The translations under genes were made by a program, and so were the position numbers. From assembly GCF_001911425.1 (NCBI RefSeq), contig NZ_MPPL01000001.1, positions 3,979,716 through 4,043,715 on the forward strand: a stretch of DNA of 64,000 bases, read 5' to 3'. This document shows positions 8,530-17,704 of the stretch, piece by piece. The notes beneath the pieces were generated by a model, which saw only the letters and a program-made list of their open reading frames with translations, did no database searches and was not told where the DNA came from. Each line of letters opens with the position of its first letter. Position 1 is the first letter of the stretch. The stretch is from Mucilaginibacter polytrichastri. GTDB lineage: Bacteria > Bacteroidota > Bacteroidia > Sphingobacteriales > Sphingobacteriaceae.

Positions 8530-8884
8530 TAATATGGATGCTAACCTCCGCTTTTGAGAAGCTATTAAAATCTAAGCAAGGTAGTAACTATATAAAAATT
8601 ACGAGAACTATTCAATCGGAAGAATATGGTTATGTAGCGTTGAAGCGTTTTCAACTGCGTCGAAAATCAATTTACCGACATCCTTCGGGTGAAAAAGCGA
8701 AACAGCATAATTTGTCCCGCTCAATTTTTACCGTGGTATTGTGTGCTCGTTTAGCTTACATTCTCGCCAGATCGGGGTTTATAGTTTGGTCCAATTTGAG
8801 AGCATAGGCCAGGTCAACCCGCTCCTTTCTTGTACCGTTTTTGACATAAACAAGATTTAGCAAAGGCTCACACTTAAAACATTA
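8530..8884. other. Intergenic region, no gene supported
   Basis: This 355-base stretch upstream of the LytS-type kinase holds its promoter. An open frame on the plus strand (8538-8807) has an unnatural Arg/Lys-rich composition and no recognisable fold, so I treat it as chance. I see no hairpin or repeat here. Confidence 0.4.
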
Positions 8885-9355
8885 TTAGCTGAGTAACACG
8901 GATAAGATGTAACAGATCAGGGCCGGCACAGAGAAAAGCGTTCGAAAAATGTGAAAGTAAATCCATCGGGCCCGAACCTCCGTCCAGTTTGCCGGGGGAG
9001 TTTGAACAGACCAGGCAGCAATGACCTTATTCATGCGCAAATTCGTCGGTATCGTAATGGCGATAACTGCGATGTAGCATACAGAACCGCCTATTAACAA
9101 AAATCCCGATAAAGAAGAAGAGCTCAGCGGCGAAGTCATGACCAAACTTATGCTGCCCAGAACAGCCCCCAGTATAACCGCTGGCATGTATGGGTCAAAG
9201 GTTAAGTTTGTAGCCTGATGGAACTCGGTGTACGCGGTGGCCGAGGACATGTGCGACATGGCCCTTGTAAGGCCGATCCAGTTCACCATTAATCCGCCTG
9301 TGGCTAATGCAGCAAAAAACAATGTGATTAATTGAAGAAAGATAATAAAAGTCAT
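8885..9355 (-). CDS. DUF1772 (anthrone oxygenase-like) membrane protein
   Basis: A 156-residue integral membrane protein with four hydrophobic segments (about 1-25, 58-75, 82-102 and 135-156). The spacing and the motif PTNLRMNKVIAAW between segments 3 and 4, and WTEVRARWIYFHIFRT before segment 4, match the DUF1772 family, which includes fungal anthrone oxygenases. Bacterial members have no firm function. It is monocistronic, with decayed genes upstream. Confidence 0.8.
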   Translation of the reverse strand: MTFIIFLQLITLFFAALATGGLMVNWIGLTRAMSHMSSATAYTEFHQATNLTFDPYMPAVILGAVLGSISLVMTSPLSSSSLSGFLLIGGSVCYIAVIAITIPTNLRMNKVIAAWSVQTPPANWTEVRARWIYFHIFRTLFSVPALICYILSVLLS

Positions 9356-9832
9356 AATAAAGTTCTGTTAGTAGCCGTCATTCAGAGGCTCGTGTTATTG
9401 GTAATTAGTTAATGTTATTAATCAGGTGTTCTTTTCGGCCACTTGTGATGAGATCCTGAAAGTTTTTGTTAGCTGATCTACACTCCGATTAAAAATTCAT
9501 TTCTAAGACTGTCTGCGGAGTTTGTTTTAAGATATGCAGCGTATTCCTGCAACTTCGCGCCCCTGAACAATTTGAATGCTCAGGTGAAATAATACAAAAA
9601 GTAATATATTTCTTAATTTCATTCTAGATTTGATTTTTAACCGTAAAATTTTGGTTCATTTCACACCATCCGTTTTTCCAAGGATAAACCGGTGGGTATT
9701 CCGCGGGCCTTGTTTATCAGGAGAGTTAGCGGCCCCGATGAGTGGAACGGAATTAAAAAGTTACTTTCCCCGAAACTCCTGCCCGAGTTTTTGTCTGTCG
9801 CTAAGTAATGGCCGCTTGAAATATGCTACAAA
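9356..9832. other. Gene-poor stretch with coding debris on the minus strand
   Basis: No intact gene. On the minus strand about 30 protein-like codons (FRGAKLQEYAAYLKTNSA and following) run from about 9580 to a stop at 9478-9480 and continue in frame beyond it for another 25 codons. This looks like the tail of a dead gene. I cannot name the family. Confidence 0.3.
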
Positions 9833-10080
9833 CTCTATCGAATAGATTACGCTTGCAATCTTCCATTTACCGTCAATTTTTATTAAGCTCATTTACTTGC
9901 CTCCCCAGTTTGTCATTTTGTTATCCACCCAAAAGCTGTAATCCATACTGACGGTCGCGACCGCACCGTCCTGGATTATACGAATGTTATCAAATTTATC
10001 TTCGGTTGATTTACACGTATACAGAAATCGACAAAAATCTTTGTAGGTACCTGCGGAAAAATTGCTCCTAACATTTTTTG
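9833..10080 (-). pseudogene. SnoaL/NTF2-like domain protein, interrupted by a stop codon
   Basis: The C-terminal half of an NTF2-like domain is readable on the minus strand: IRIIQDGAVATVSMDYSFWV, then TNWGGK, a TAA stop at 9893-9895, and in the same frame SLIKIDGKWKIASVIYSIE. Continuation of the family pattern past the stop shows a nonsense mutation. The N-terminal half is not recognisable. The segment abuts a tautomerase fragment in another frame. Confidence 0.6.
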
Positions 10081-10088
10081 CTCCCAAT

Positions 10089-10187
10089 CTATGGACTTCC
10101 ATGGCTTGTGAACCGTCTTTCTTCAGCAACCTTTTTTGCAAGACCAGGATCTTCCTGACCGCTCAATTTTAAATTGATAATTGGCAT
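10089..10187 (-). pseudogene. 4-oxalocrotonate tautomerase-like fragment
   Basis: From an ATG at 10185-10187 the frame reads MPIINLKLSGQEDPGLAKKV and then loses similarity before a stop at 10089-10091. The start, with proline directly after Met (the catalytic Pro1 of tautomerases) and the following beta strand and helix, is typical of the 4-OT/MIF superfamily. Only about 23 of the expected 60-130 residues remain. It joins the SnoaL remnant without a gap, so a deletion probably fused the two genes. Confidence 0.5.
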
Positions 10188-10373
10188 ACTTCTACAATTA
10201 ATTATTTTAATGATTGGGGCTTTCACGTAAAACCCATTTTTCTATTAGTCGGCTATAGTACTTAAACCTTACAGATAATTATCAATAAATACATTGTAAG
10301 TTAATGACCCATCTGCCGACTAATAGTCGAATACGGTAATGATAATTTACAATCTGATTTAAACGCCCCTCTT

Positions 10374-11138
10374 ATGAACTCTTTAAAAATAATGTTTAAA
10401 AATGATCGGGGCCATGAACTTTCCGCGAGACTGGAACTGCCTGAAGGTAAACCGGATGCTTATGCAATTTTTGCGCATTGTTTTACGTGTGATAAAAATT
10501 TGAATGCTGCAAGGAACATCAGCAATGCTCTGACCAACCAAAATATCGCTGTTTTACTTTTTGACTTTACCGGCCTCGGAGAAAGTGCCGGAGAATTTGC
10601 TGAATCAAATTTTTCTTCAAATATCCGTGACCTGATCTCAGCCTCAGCATTTTTGACCACCTCTTATGAGGCACCGTCCTTATTAGTAGGCCATTCGTTA
10701 GGCGGTACGGCAGTATTATCGGTGGCAGGGTTTCTTCCTTCGGTGAAAGCAGTCGCTACGATTGGTGCACCTTTTGATGCTGCTCATGTATTACTTCTTT
10801 TTAAAAACAGCTTAAATGAAATTAATGATTTAGGACAAGCTGAAGTTGATTTAGGAGGTAGGATTTTTACCATTAAAAAACAATTTCTAGAAGATATTGG
10901 GCTCCAGCATTTAGAAGGTCTACTACCAAAATTGAATAAAGCGCTCTTGATACTTCACTCACCGCAGGATAGTACTGTCAGCATTGAAAATGCATCGGCG
11001 ATATATAGATCGGCTAAACACCCTAAAAGCTTCATTTCTTTAAACGGCGCTGATCATTTACTGAGCCGAAAACAACAATCCGTCTATGCCGGAAGCTTAA
11101 TTGCTACTTGGGTACAAAACTACCTAACAGGCCAATAA
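10374..11138 (+). CDS. Alpha/beta hydrolase (hydrolase half of the hydrolase-OsmC type)
   Basis: The 254-residue protein has FAHCFTCDKN and the nucleophile elbow GHSLGG with Ser108, probable Asp199 in HSPQDS, and His228 in NGADHLLS. FAHCFTCDKN and the order of elements match the hydrolase domain that in many bacteria is fused to an OsmC peroxidase domain; here the protein ends before any OsmC part. No signal peptide is seen, so it is cytoplasmic. It is a single gene with about 200 bases to the next gene on the same strand. A role in organic peroxide or electrophile defence is inferred from the fused relatives. Confidence 0.8.
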   Translation: MNSLKIMFKNDRGHELSARLELPEGKPDAYAIFAHCFTCDKNLNAARNISNALTNQNIAVLLFDFTGLGESAGEFAESNFSSNIRDLISASAFLTTSYEAPSLLVGHSLGGTAVLSVAGFLPSVKAVATIGAPFDAAHVLLLFKNSLNEINDLGQAEVDLGGRIFTIKKQFLEDIGLQHLEGLLPKLNKALLILHSPQDSTVSIENASAIYRSAKHPKSFISLNGADHLLSRKQQSVYAGSLIATWVQNYLTGQ

Positions 11139-11335
11139 ATAGATGGTGTTTGATTTTTAAAAATAAAAAAAACGCTGTACGCAGTCAAATACATGTTCTG
11201 AAATTACAATTTCACATTTTATAAATCATTATGCAAGAACATCATAAATGTAAATATGTATCCTTATTCCGGTATTTTGTATACGTTGTCCAGCGTGCAT
11301 TGTCTCTATGTTTGTTTTATTAAAAAAACAATATA

Positions 11336-12160
11336 ATGTCAAAAATAATTTTTATTACGGGTGCATCCCGCGGGTTGGGAAAAATATGGGCGGAAGCCTT
11401 TTTAGATAGGGGTGACAAGGTAGTTGCCACTTCAAGAAATATTGATTGTTTAAACGAGTTGGTTGATAGATATGGCAGTTCAGTATTGCCTTTAACACTT
11501 CAGGTTACTGACAGGACAGCTTGCTTTGACGCTATTGCGAAAGCAAATACTCATTTTGGGCATATTGATGTCGTGATTAATAATGCAGGTACAGGTGTCT
11601 TTGGTACAATAGAAGAATTAGGCGAGCAGGAAGCCAGAGACATTATAGATGTCAATGTGTTTGGTACGCTATGGGTAACTCAAGCAGTATTGCCTGTAAT
11701 GAGGGCACAGGGAAAGGGTCATATCCTTCAATTATCAAGCGCAATGGGTATATATACGTTCCCCACAGTTGGCATTTACAGCGCGAGCAAATTCGCTGTA
11801 GAAGGTTTCAGCGAGGCACTCTCGTTGGAAGTAAAAGGCTTTGGTATAAGTATTACTCTTGTTGAACCAAATGGATTTGCGACCGATTTTAATTCCTCAT
11901 CAGTGCAGAGCAAACCTATTTCAGCTTATGATACAATGAAGGCTGAACTATATGCTGATCCGAATCTATCGGCAAACGATGCTTACGGCGATCCCAATGC
12001 TACAGTAGAAGCCATATTGAATTTGGTAGATACTTCAAATCCCCCACTGAGGTTGTTTCTTGGGAAAAAGGCACTTCCTTTAGCTAAAGCTGCTTATGCT
12101 GATCGTCTGGCAAGCTGGGAAGAATGGAAAGATGTGTCTATTAAGGCTCATGGCCTATAA
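11336..12160 (+). CDS. Short-chain dehydrogenase/reductase
   Basis: The 274-residue SDR has the nucleotide-binding TGASRGLGK near the N-terminus, the structural NNAG at about residue 83, and an active site made of a Ser in QLSSAMG and YSASK. A basic residue after the second strand (TSRNID) suggests NADP use. It belongs to the classical SDR type with an extended C-terminal tail. The substrate is unknown. An AraC regulator follows 75 bases downstream on the same strand, separated by a terminator. Confidence 0.88.
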   Translation: MSKIIFITGASRGLGKIWAEAFLDRGDKVVATSRNIDCLNELVDRYGSSVLPLTLQVTDRTACFDAIAKANTHFGHIDVVINNAGTGVFGTIEELGEQEARDIIDVNVFGTLWVTQAVLPVMRAQGKGHILQLSSAMGIYTFPTVGIYSASKFAVEGFSEALSLEVKGFGISITLVEPNGFATDFNSSSVQSKPISAYDTMKAELYADPNLSANDAYGDPNATVEAILNLVDTSNPPLRLFLGKKALPLAKAAYADRLASWEEWKDVSIKAHGL

Positions 12161-12188
12161 TTTATCGATATTCGTAATTTTATTTAAC

Positions 12189-12220
12189 AATCAGTCCCGT
12201 TAAATTTGGGGGGGCTGATT
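12189..12220 (+). terminator. Terminator after the SDR gene
   Basis: AATCAGTCCC and GGGGCTGATT form a ten-pair stem with one wobble, followed by CTTTATATTT. It lies 28 bases after the SDR stop and 16 bases before the AraC start. Confidence 0.55.
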
Positions 12221-12235
12221 CTTTATATTTATGCT

Positions 12236-13123
12236 ATGCATTTTAAAAGCCTGAGCGATGTTCACCGCTTCAATAATTATCCGGAACCGGAGCATCCGTT
12301 GCTTACACTATTTACGTGTAATCCGTTAAGAAGTGTCACTAGTTATGAATTAACTACAGATTTCTATGTAATTGCTTTTAAAAAATTAACCGCAGGCGAA
12401 ATTAGGTATGGAAAAACCCGGTATGATCACCAAAGTGGGTCAATGTATTTTTTAAAGCCACAACAGGTTATACAAATGAAAGATATCGCGCTCGATAGTA
12501 CTGGATTCGAAATCTGGTTTCATGAAGATTATCTAAGTGGTCATCCGCTACATAATGAAATAAAAAAGTATAACTATTTCAATTACGAGCTTAACGAAGC
12601 GCTGCATATTTCGCCAAAGGAACAACAAATTATTTGGGATCTATATGAGAAAATAGCTAATGAATATTGTAACAACCAAGATGAATTTTCCAGAGATATC
12701 ATCCTTGGCCATATAGAATCAATCCTCAAATATTCCCTCCGTTTTTACAAACGGCAATTCATGAATCGTTTTATCTTATCCGGAACCACTGTCACGAAAT
12801 TTAATAAAGCTTTAAGTTTGTATTTTGAACAAGGATTGCTCCAAAAAAAAGGTTTGCCTACTGTAGCAATGTTTGCAGAAGAACTTAATTTGTCTGCACG
12901 CTACCTAAGTGATTTGCTGAAACAGGAAACTGGTAAGACTGCAATGGATCTGATACATATATTTTTAGTTTCCGAAGCTAAGAATCTACTCAACCAGGGA
13001 GACCTGACCATTAACGAAATCGCTTATTCATTAGGGTTTGAGAATCCTCCTTATTTTTCCCGATTATTCAAAAAGGAAACAGGCATAAGCCCTAACGAGT
13101 TCAAAAAGCAGTTTTTAAACTAA
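12236..13123 (+). CDS. AraC-family transcriptional regulator
   Basis: I use the ATG at 12236, since the alternative upstream TTG overlaps the terminator stem. The 295-residue protein has an N-terminal cupin-like sensing region (about 1-170) and two C-terminal helix-turn-helix units (SARYLSDLLKQETGKTAMD and INEIAYSLGFENPPYFSRLF, then GISPNEFKKQF). It probably controls the SDR gene just upstream, a common arrangement in Bacteroidota. The effector is unknown. Confidence 0.88.
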   Translation: MHFKSLSDVHRFNNYPEPEHPLLTLFTCNPLRSVTSYELTTDFYVIAFKKLTAGEIRYGKTRYDHQSGSMYFLKPQQVIQMKDIALDSTGFEIWFHEDYLSGHPLHNEIKKYNYFNYELNEALHISPKEQQIIWDLYEKIANEYCNNQDEFSRDIILGHIESILKYSLRFYKRQFMNRFILSGTTVTKFNKALSLYFEQGLLQKKGLPTVAMFAEELNLSARYLSDLLKQETGKTAMDLIHIFLVSEAKNLLNQGDLTINEIAYSLGFENPPYFSRLFKKETGISPNEFKKQFLN

Positions 13124-13484
13124 TTTTATCCTAAGAATACCTAATCTGCCACACAAAGCAAATCATATGATTATCAATCTTGCTTTATGTAGCTTACGAT
13201 GACGCTTTTGCGCGTGTAAAATTGCTGGTAATGATGAAATGTCTGGATCGAGAGTAGTAATTGTAACTCATTGCTTTCTAAAACAACGTTAGTGGCTGTT
13301 TTAGCTATTATGATTGATTCGGTGGTTCTCCTTAAATGGGAACCAACAACTTTCCCAGCTCATCCTTAGCTAGAATATCATCTCTAAATTTCCAATAAAT
13401 AAAATTGTCAGTAAAAATTATTAACTCGAAGCTGCGGTTGTCAGACAGCTCATGCGTGCATTATCCGCACCGTTTCTTGGTTAT
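13124..13484. other. Convergent intergenic region with a possible gene remnant
   Basis: A 361-base gap between the converging AraC and fabF genes. On the minus strand roughly 45 codons read as protein-like sequence ending in YWKFRDDILAKDELGKLLVP before a stop near 13335, but no start codon or relative is recognised. No clear terminator was found. Confidence 0.3.
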
Positions 13485-14729
13485 TTAAAGCTTACTGAAA
13501 ATCACAATACCATTATGACCGCCAAATCCGAACGTATTACTCATCGAAACTTTAACCGGATAGTCAATGGCTTCATTGAGGATAATATTGAAATTATCCG
13601 GAATAGCAGGGTCTAGCTGGCTGGTATTGATAGTAGGTGGAATAACCTGGTCCTTAATCGCAAGTAAACAAATAATTGCTTCAATTGCACCCGCAGCCCC
13701 TAAAAGATGCCCGGTCATTGATTTAGTTGCACTGATTTGTATCTTATTTTGTTCATTACCAATAAGTGACTGAAGCGCCTTTATCTCGGATAAATCACCA
13801 ACCGAAGTAGAAGTTGCATGCATGTTAAGATAGTCCACTTCCCTGAAAGTTATACCTGATGACCGCAATGCAATTTCCATCGCTTTTGCAGCTCCCAAAC
13901 CTTCGGGATGGGTTGCGGTCATATGGTAGGCATCTGCTGTCATAGATGCGCCGGTTACTTCGGCATAAATATTCGCTCCTCTTTTTTTTGCATGTTTGTA
14001 ATCCTCCAGTATAAGCGCGCCTGCGCCTTCTCCCATGACAAATCCATCTCTTTCTACGTCAAATGGCCGGGATGCATGTGCCGGATCATCATTTCGGGTA
14101 GACAAGGCTTTCATTGAGCTGAAGCCACCAATTGACGCCCTTGTAATTGGGGCCTCAGACCCACCTGTAACCATTATTTTCGCCTGCCCTAAACGGATAT
14201 AATTATAAGCATCCATGATAGCAGTATTGGAAGTGGCGCAGGCAGAAACAGTTGTATAGTTTATACCCATAAATCCGTTCCTGATAGAAATCAGGCCGGG
14301 CGCCATATTTGCAATTATTTTTGAAACAAAAAAGGGGCTATAACGGGGCTGTCCATCACCTCTTGCATATGCTAAGACCTGGTCTTCAAATGTTTCCATA
14401 CCACCCTGGCCGGAGCCCCAAATAACCCCAACGTCAAATGGGTCCATTCGATTTAATTCAAACCCTGAATCTTTTATGGCTTCATCCGAAGCGATAATAG
14501 CATATTGGGTAAACGGATCCATCCTTTTTATGTCTGCTCTTTCCAGGTAATTAGCTGCATCAAATTCCTTTAATTCACAAGCGAATTTTGTTTTAAAAAG
14601 GCCTGCATCAAATTTTTTAATTGGTGCCGCCCCGCTTTTACCGTGGACTATTCCGTCCCAGAACGTTTTTATGTCGTTTCCTAAGGGTGTTAAGGCCCCA
14701 ATTCCAGTTACTACCACCCTGTTTAACAT
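13485..14729 (-). CDS. fabF: 3-oxoacyl-[ACP] synthase II (FabF-like)
   Basis: The 414-residue protein is a full-length beta-ketoacyl-ACP synthase that extends acyl-ACP with malonyl-ACP in fatty acid synthesis. The active-site Cys164 lies in SACATSNT, His304 in MHATSTS, Lys336 in SATKSMTGH and His341 in GHLLGAAG, so the Cys-His-His triad is intact. The glycine-rich C-terminal NTFGFGGHN is also present. It stands alone, without acpP or other fab genes, so it is probably an accessory copy rather than the housekeeping one. AraC-family genes lie on both sides. Confidence 0.9.
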   Translation of the reverse strand: MLNRVVVTGIGALTPLGNDIKTFWDGIVHGKSGAAPIKKFDAGLFKTKFACELKEFDAANYLERADIKRMDPFTQYAIIASDEAIKDSGFELNRMDPFDVGVIWGSGQGGMETFEDQVLAYARGDGQPRYSPFFVSKIIANMAPGLISIRNGFMGINYTTVSACATSNTAIMDAYNYIRLGQAKIMVTGGSEAPITRASIGGFSSMKALSTRNDDPAHASRPFDVERDGFVMGEGAGALILEDYKHAKKRGANIYAEVTGASMTADAYHMTATHPEGLGAAKAMEIALRSSGITFREVDYLNMHATSTSVGDLSEIKALQSLIGNEQNKIQISATKSMTGHLLGAAGAIEAIICLLAIKDQVIPPTINTSQLDPAIPDNFNIILNEAIDYPVKVSMSNTFGFGGHNGIVIFSKL

Positions 14730-14969
14730 ACTTTTATTTTTTTGATCACTGAATAAAAACCCAAAGCTGACCCAAAGGGTATCTTAAGAAATTTATCATT
14801 CGTTATAAAAATGAGTTTCTACTAGTTTTCAGGCTTGATCTCGTTGTTTATTATCGTCACAGGTTTCCCACACTTCCTCCACCCTACATTGAACATTACA
14901 TATACCAAATATAACACTGATTAGCAATGAATTAACAACTACCCTTTGCTGTAAAAGTTAACAGTACTA

Positions 14970-15872
14970 TCAGGCGTTAGCTCTTGCAAACCCTACCGTA
15001 TCTCTGTAAATTTGGGGGGAGATTTCCGCATTGCTTTTAAAAAACCGGCTGAAGTAGAACTCATCATTAAATCCGAGTTCGTATGCGATTGTTTTAACCG
15101 GCTTTTCGGTAAGGTACAATTCTCGCTTTGCCTCAATAATAATCCGTTCTGCGATCAGGTTACTTAAAGTTTTATTGAAGTGCGTTTTACTGATCCTGTT
15201 TAGTGCCTTGGCAGAGATATTGAGTAAATCGGCATAATCACTGGCGCTGTGTTTGCTTTTATAATGTTCTTCAATAGCGTCCTTTAAAGTTTTCAATATG
15301 AATGGTTCTTTCTCCGTACTGGATGCTTTAAGTAATTGCGTACCAATCTTTATCCTGGACGCATTAATCAAAAATATTTTCAGGTATGCAATCATTAATT
15401 CATATTGTGCAACTGCTGTATTTTGCATCTCAGCTTTTAACTGATTAACAAGAGTAGTTAGCAGTTCCATTTCAGTTTCCTTTAACTGCACCTGCGGCGA
15501 TTCGTAGATATTATTAAAGAGTACCCCATTACAGGCAACTTCATTATGGTGCTTGTGAATACAAAAAAAATCAGGATGAAAATTGATCAAAAGTCCATTA
15601 AATTCACCTTCCGCCTTAATCATATAAGGTTGGTAAATAGAAAAGGTCATCAGGCTGTTTTCCTTAAATTCGTATTCTGAAAAATCTGCTTTTAGCCTCC
15701 CTTTCCCCTTAATAACCAGAATCATTGAATAGTAATTGTAATTTTTTTGCTGGTTAAAATAGGAATCGTCCTCAAAAGCAAAAATTTTGAAAGCTAAAGC
15801 TTTTGTTTGCGGATTAATTAATGTGAATGCGGTTTGAGCTGTCAAAGTCCGATGATTTAAGTTAGCTACCAA
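14970..15872 (-). CDS. AraC-family transcriptional regulator
   Basis: A 300-residue regulator with a cupin-like N-terminal half (about 20-150) and a double helix-turn-helix at about 200-295 (HSASDYADLLNISAKALNRI, then VKTIAYELGFNDEFYFSRFF). It begins directly at the stop codon of the DUF1348 gene upstream, with no gap, so the two are coupled. The minus-strand run from the sigma factor at 18277 down to this gene may form one transcription unit that it helps control. Confidence 0.88.
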   Translation of the reverse strand: MVANLNHRTLTAQTAFTLINPQTKALAFKIFAFEDDSYFNQQKNYNYYSMILVIKGKGRLKADFSEYEFKENSLMTFSIYQPYMIKAEGEFNGLLINFHPDFFCIHKHHNEVACNGVLFNNIYESPQVQLKETEMELLTTLVNQLKAEMQNTAVAQYELMIAYLKIFLINASRIKIGTQLLKASSTEKEPFILKTLKDAIEEHYKSKHSASDYADLLNISAKALNRISKTHFNKTLSNLIAERIIIEAKRELYLTEKPVKTIAYELGFNDEFYFSRFFKSNAEISPQIYRDTVGFARANA

Positions 15873-16286
15873 TTAAAGTAATATTCGATCCTCAGCGGAA
15901 ATTTCCAGATCATTGATGCTGGCGTAACGTTTGCGCATCAATCCGTTTTCGTCAAACTCCCAGAGTTCATTTCCATAACTGCGGTACCACTGCCCTACTT
16001 TATCGTGCCATTCATATTCAAAGCGAACTGCCATACGGTTCTCGCGAAATCCCCATAGTTCCTTTTTAAGTTTATAATCCAGCTCTTTCTCCCATTTCCT
16101 GGTTAAAAAGGCTTTCACCTCTTCTCTGCCATTAATGAATTCAGCGCGGTTACGCCATTCTGTATCAATGGTATAAGCCAGGCAAATCTTTTCGGGATCG
16201 CGGCTGTTCCATGCATTTTCAGCAAGCTGCACCTTTTCCAATGCAGTCTCCATGGTAAACGGAGGTAGGGGGTGTTTTTGTTCCAT
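15873..16286 (-). CDS. DUF1348 / NTF2-like protein
   Basis: A 137-residue protein matching the DUF1348 group of the SnoaL/NTF2 fold: AENAWNSRDPEKICLAY near residue 30, WRNRAEFINGREEVKAFL, then VRFEYEWHDKVGQWYRSYGN and the tail RYASINDLEIS. Members are annotated as nuclear transport factor 2-like with unknown substrate. The N-terminal Trp-Asn-Ser-Arg-Asp segment is typical. It is followed without a gap by an AraC gene and preceded by a CMD-family gene, separated by a 15-bp stem-loop. Confidence 0.8.
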   Translation of the reverse strand: MEQKHPLPPFTMETALEKVQLAENAWNSRDPEKICLAYTIDTEWRNRAEFINGREEVKAFLTRKWEKELDYKLKKELWGFRENRMAVRFEYEWHDKVGQWYRSYGNELWEFDENGLMRKRYASINDLEISAEDRILL

Positions 16287-16300
16287 CGTAATTATAAATT

Positions 16301-16336
16301 TAAGGACTGGATAAAGACAAATTTATCCAGTCCTTA
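16301..16336 (-). terminator. 15-bp perfect stem-loop between CMD and DUF1348 genes
   Basis: TAAGGACTGGATAAA and its exact complement surround a six-base loop. The coding-strand 3' side continues with AAATTTATAATT rather than a pure T-run, so this may be a weak terminator or an RNA-processing or stabilising stem. It lies 14 bases after the CMD gene stop. Confidence 0.55.
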
Positions 16337-16350
16337 GTGGGTAAACAGGA

Positions 16351-16905
16351 TTAAATAGCGGCTGTTTCAACCAACTCAACTGCAGGAAAATCTACTACTA
16401 CCTTGGCAGCATTGTTAAAATAGTTGGTTAATATGTTCAGGCTAACATGCGCAATAATTTCTGCAATTCCTGCTTCTTCGTAACCGGCATCTTTCAATGC
16501 ATTGACATCAGTTTCATTAACCAGGCCTCTTTTTTCAACGATTATCCTTGAAAAATCAAGCGCCGCCTGGATTTTTGCATCAACTGATTTACCTTCACGG
16601 GCGTCTGCAATACTTTTGGCATCAATATGAACCAATTTTTCGCCGATAAAGCTGTGTGCGGCATTACAATATTCGCAGCTATTTGCGTTAGCAACGGTTA
16701 GTGCGATCAGTTCTCCGAGTTTGCCCCCTAAAGTCCCTTCGCCTAAAGCGCTGCTGAAAGCAAGGTATCCATTCAAAACAGCAGGTGAATTACCCATGGT
16801 CCTCATCATATTTGGAACCATGCCTAGCTTGCCCTGGATGGCGTTAAAAAGATCTTTAGATTTTCCGGTTGTTGTTTCTGGATTTAGTGCTGTTAAACGT
16901 GACAT
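16351..16905 (-). CDS. Carboxymuconolactone decarboxylase-family (AhpD-like) protein
   Basis: A 184-residue paralogue of the protein at 2146-2694. The redox motif is Cys77-x-x-Cys80 with His84 (SCEYCNAAH), and the GMVPNMMRTMG N-terminal helix is typical of the family. It lies in a minus-strand series with an ECF sigma factor, a PPOX-family protein, DUF1348 and AraC genes. The mix fits a response to electrophiles or oxidants, but that is inference. Confidence 0.87.
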   Translation of the reverse strand: MSRLTALNPETTTGKSKDLFNAIQGKLGMVPNMMRTMGNSPAVLNGYLAFSSALGEGTLGGKLGELIALTVANANSCEYCNAAHSFIGEKLVHIDAKSIADAREGKSVDAKIQAALDFSRIIVEKRGLVNETDVNALKDAGYEEAGIAEIIAHVSLNILTNYFNNAAKVVVDFPAVELVETAAI

Positions 16906-16929
16906 TTTTTAAGTTTTTAGTTTGTCTTC

Positions 16930-16948
16930 ATTGACGATACAAAGGTGC
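16930..16948 (-). promoter_or_regulatory. Promoter-like element shared by the two CMD genes (second copy)
   Basis: ATTGACGATACAAAGGTGC, 17 of 19 bases the same as 2724-2742, begins 25 bases upstream of the CMD start. The coding strand reads CACCTTTG, near the -7 consensus TAnnTTTG. Confidence 0.4.
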
Positions 16949-17019
16949 ATTGCTTTAATATTTGGTAACATGGATAAAGGGCGTAACTGCATGGACAATC
17001 AGGCCGTTTGTTTTATTCG

Positions 17020-17649
17020 TTATGGATGCTTTGGATCGTTTTTTAAAACCATCTTTCGTAAATATTCAACTTCCATCTCTAATTCTTTGACATAGGCGTT
17101 TCGTTCTACAAAGGCTTTTTCTATATCCTGCATCGTGTATCGGGGAGTAATATGTTGTGGACAGTTCCAGTCATAAGCCTTCACGTCAAAAATCATCATT
17201 CGCTCCGCTTTGTGTTTATACGTGTCAGGGTCGAGCAGTTTAAAAAGCTGTGGATCGTCGGTTATTTCGACAATACGGATTTCTGCATAGAGTTTTAATC
17301 TTGCTTTACGGGGATAATCCATCAGGAAAATGGAAATCTTTTGATTGGTTACCGCATTGCCAACCGTAATGTATTGCTTGTTACCGCTAAAATCAACAAC
17401 CCCCAAGGTATGAGAATCCAAAACCTTTATGAAGCCTTTGGGTCCTCCTCTGTGCTGCATATATGGAAAACCATTTTCCCCAATGGAAGCCATATAAAAG
17501 CTATCCCGATCGTTTATAAACTCCTCTTCAGCATCTGAAAAGCCATTTGTATAACTGTTCTTTTCTAACCGGGCATAACTTGCACGACTACCGCTATTTT
17601 CCTGAAGGGCCTTTACTGCATCCGTAAAGGCTAATTTTGCATAATTCAT
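17020..17649 (-). CDS. Pyridoxamine 5'-phosphate oxidase-family protein
   Basis: The 209-residue protein has the split-barrel flavin-binding plan: FINDRDSFYMASIGENGFPYMQHRGGP at about residues 43-69, then FIKVLDSHTLGVVDFSGN, and FLMDYPRKARLKLYAEIRIV. It ends in a helical tail (about 165-209) with a coiled-coil look. Members bind FMN or F420-like cofactors and are often of unknown substrate. It is downstream of the ECF sigma gene, 55 bases apart, and likely cotranscribed. Confidence 0.85.
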   Translation of the reverse strand: MNYAKLAFTDAVKALQENSGSRASYARLEKNSYTNGFSDAEEEFINDRDSFYMASIGENGFPYMQHRGGPKGFIKVLDSHTLGVVDFSGNKQYITVGNAVTNQKISIFLMDYPRKARLKLYAEIRIVEITDDPQLFKLLDPDTYKHKAERMMIFDVKAYDWNCPQHITPRYTMQDIEKAFVERNAYVKELEMEVEYLRKMVLKNDPKHP

Positions 17650-17704
17650 GGTTTTTAATTAATCATAGTATAATTTATCCATTGTTGCCAACCAATGCGT
17701 AACG

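Noticed and set aside
8538..8807. Plus-strand open frame of 89 codons upstream of the LytS-type kinase
   Set aside because: Arg/Lys-rich, no family, no start signal, and placed over the divergent promoter region.
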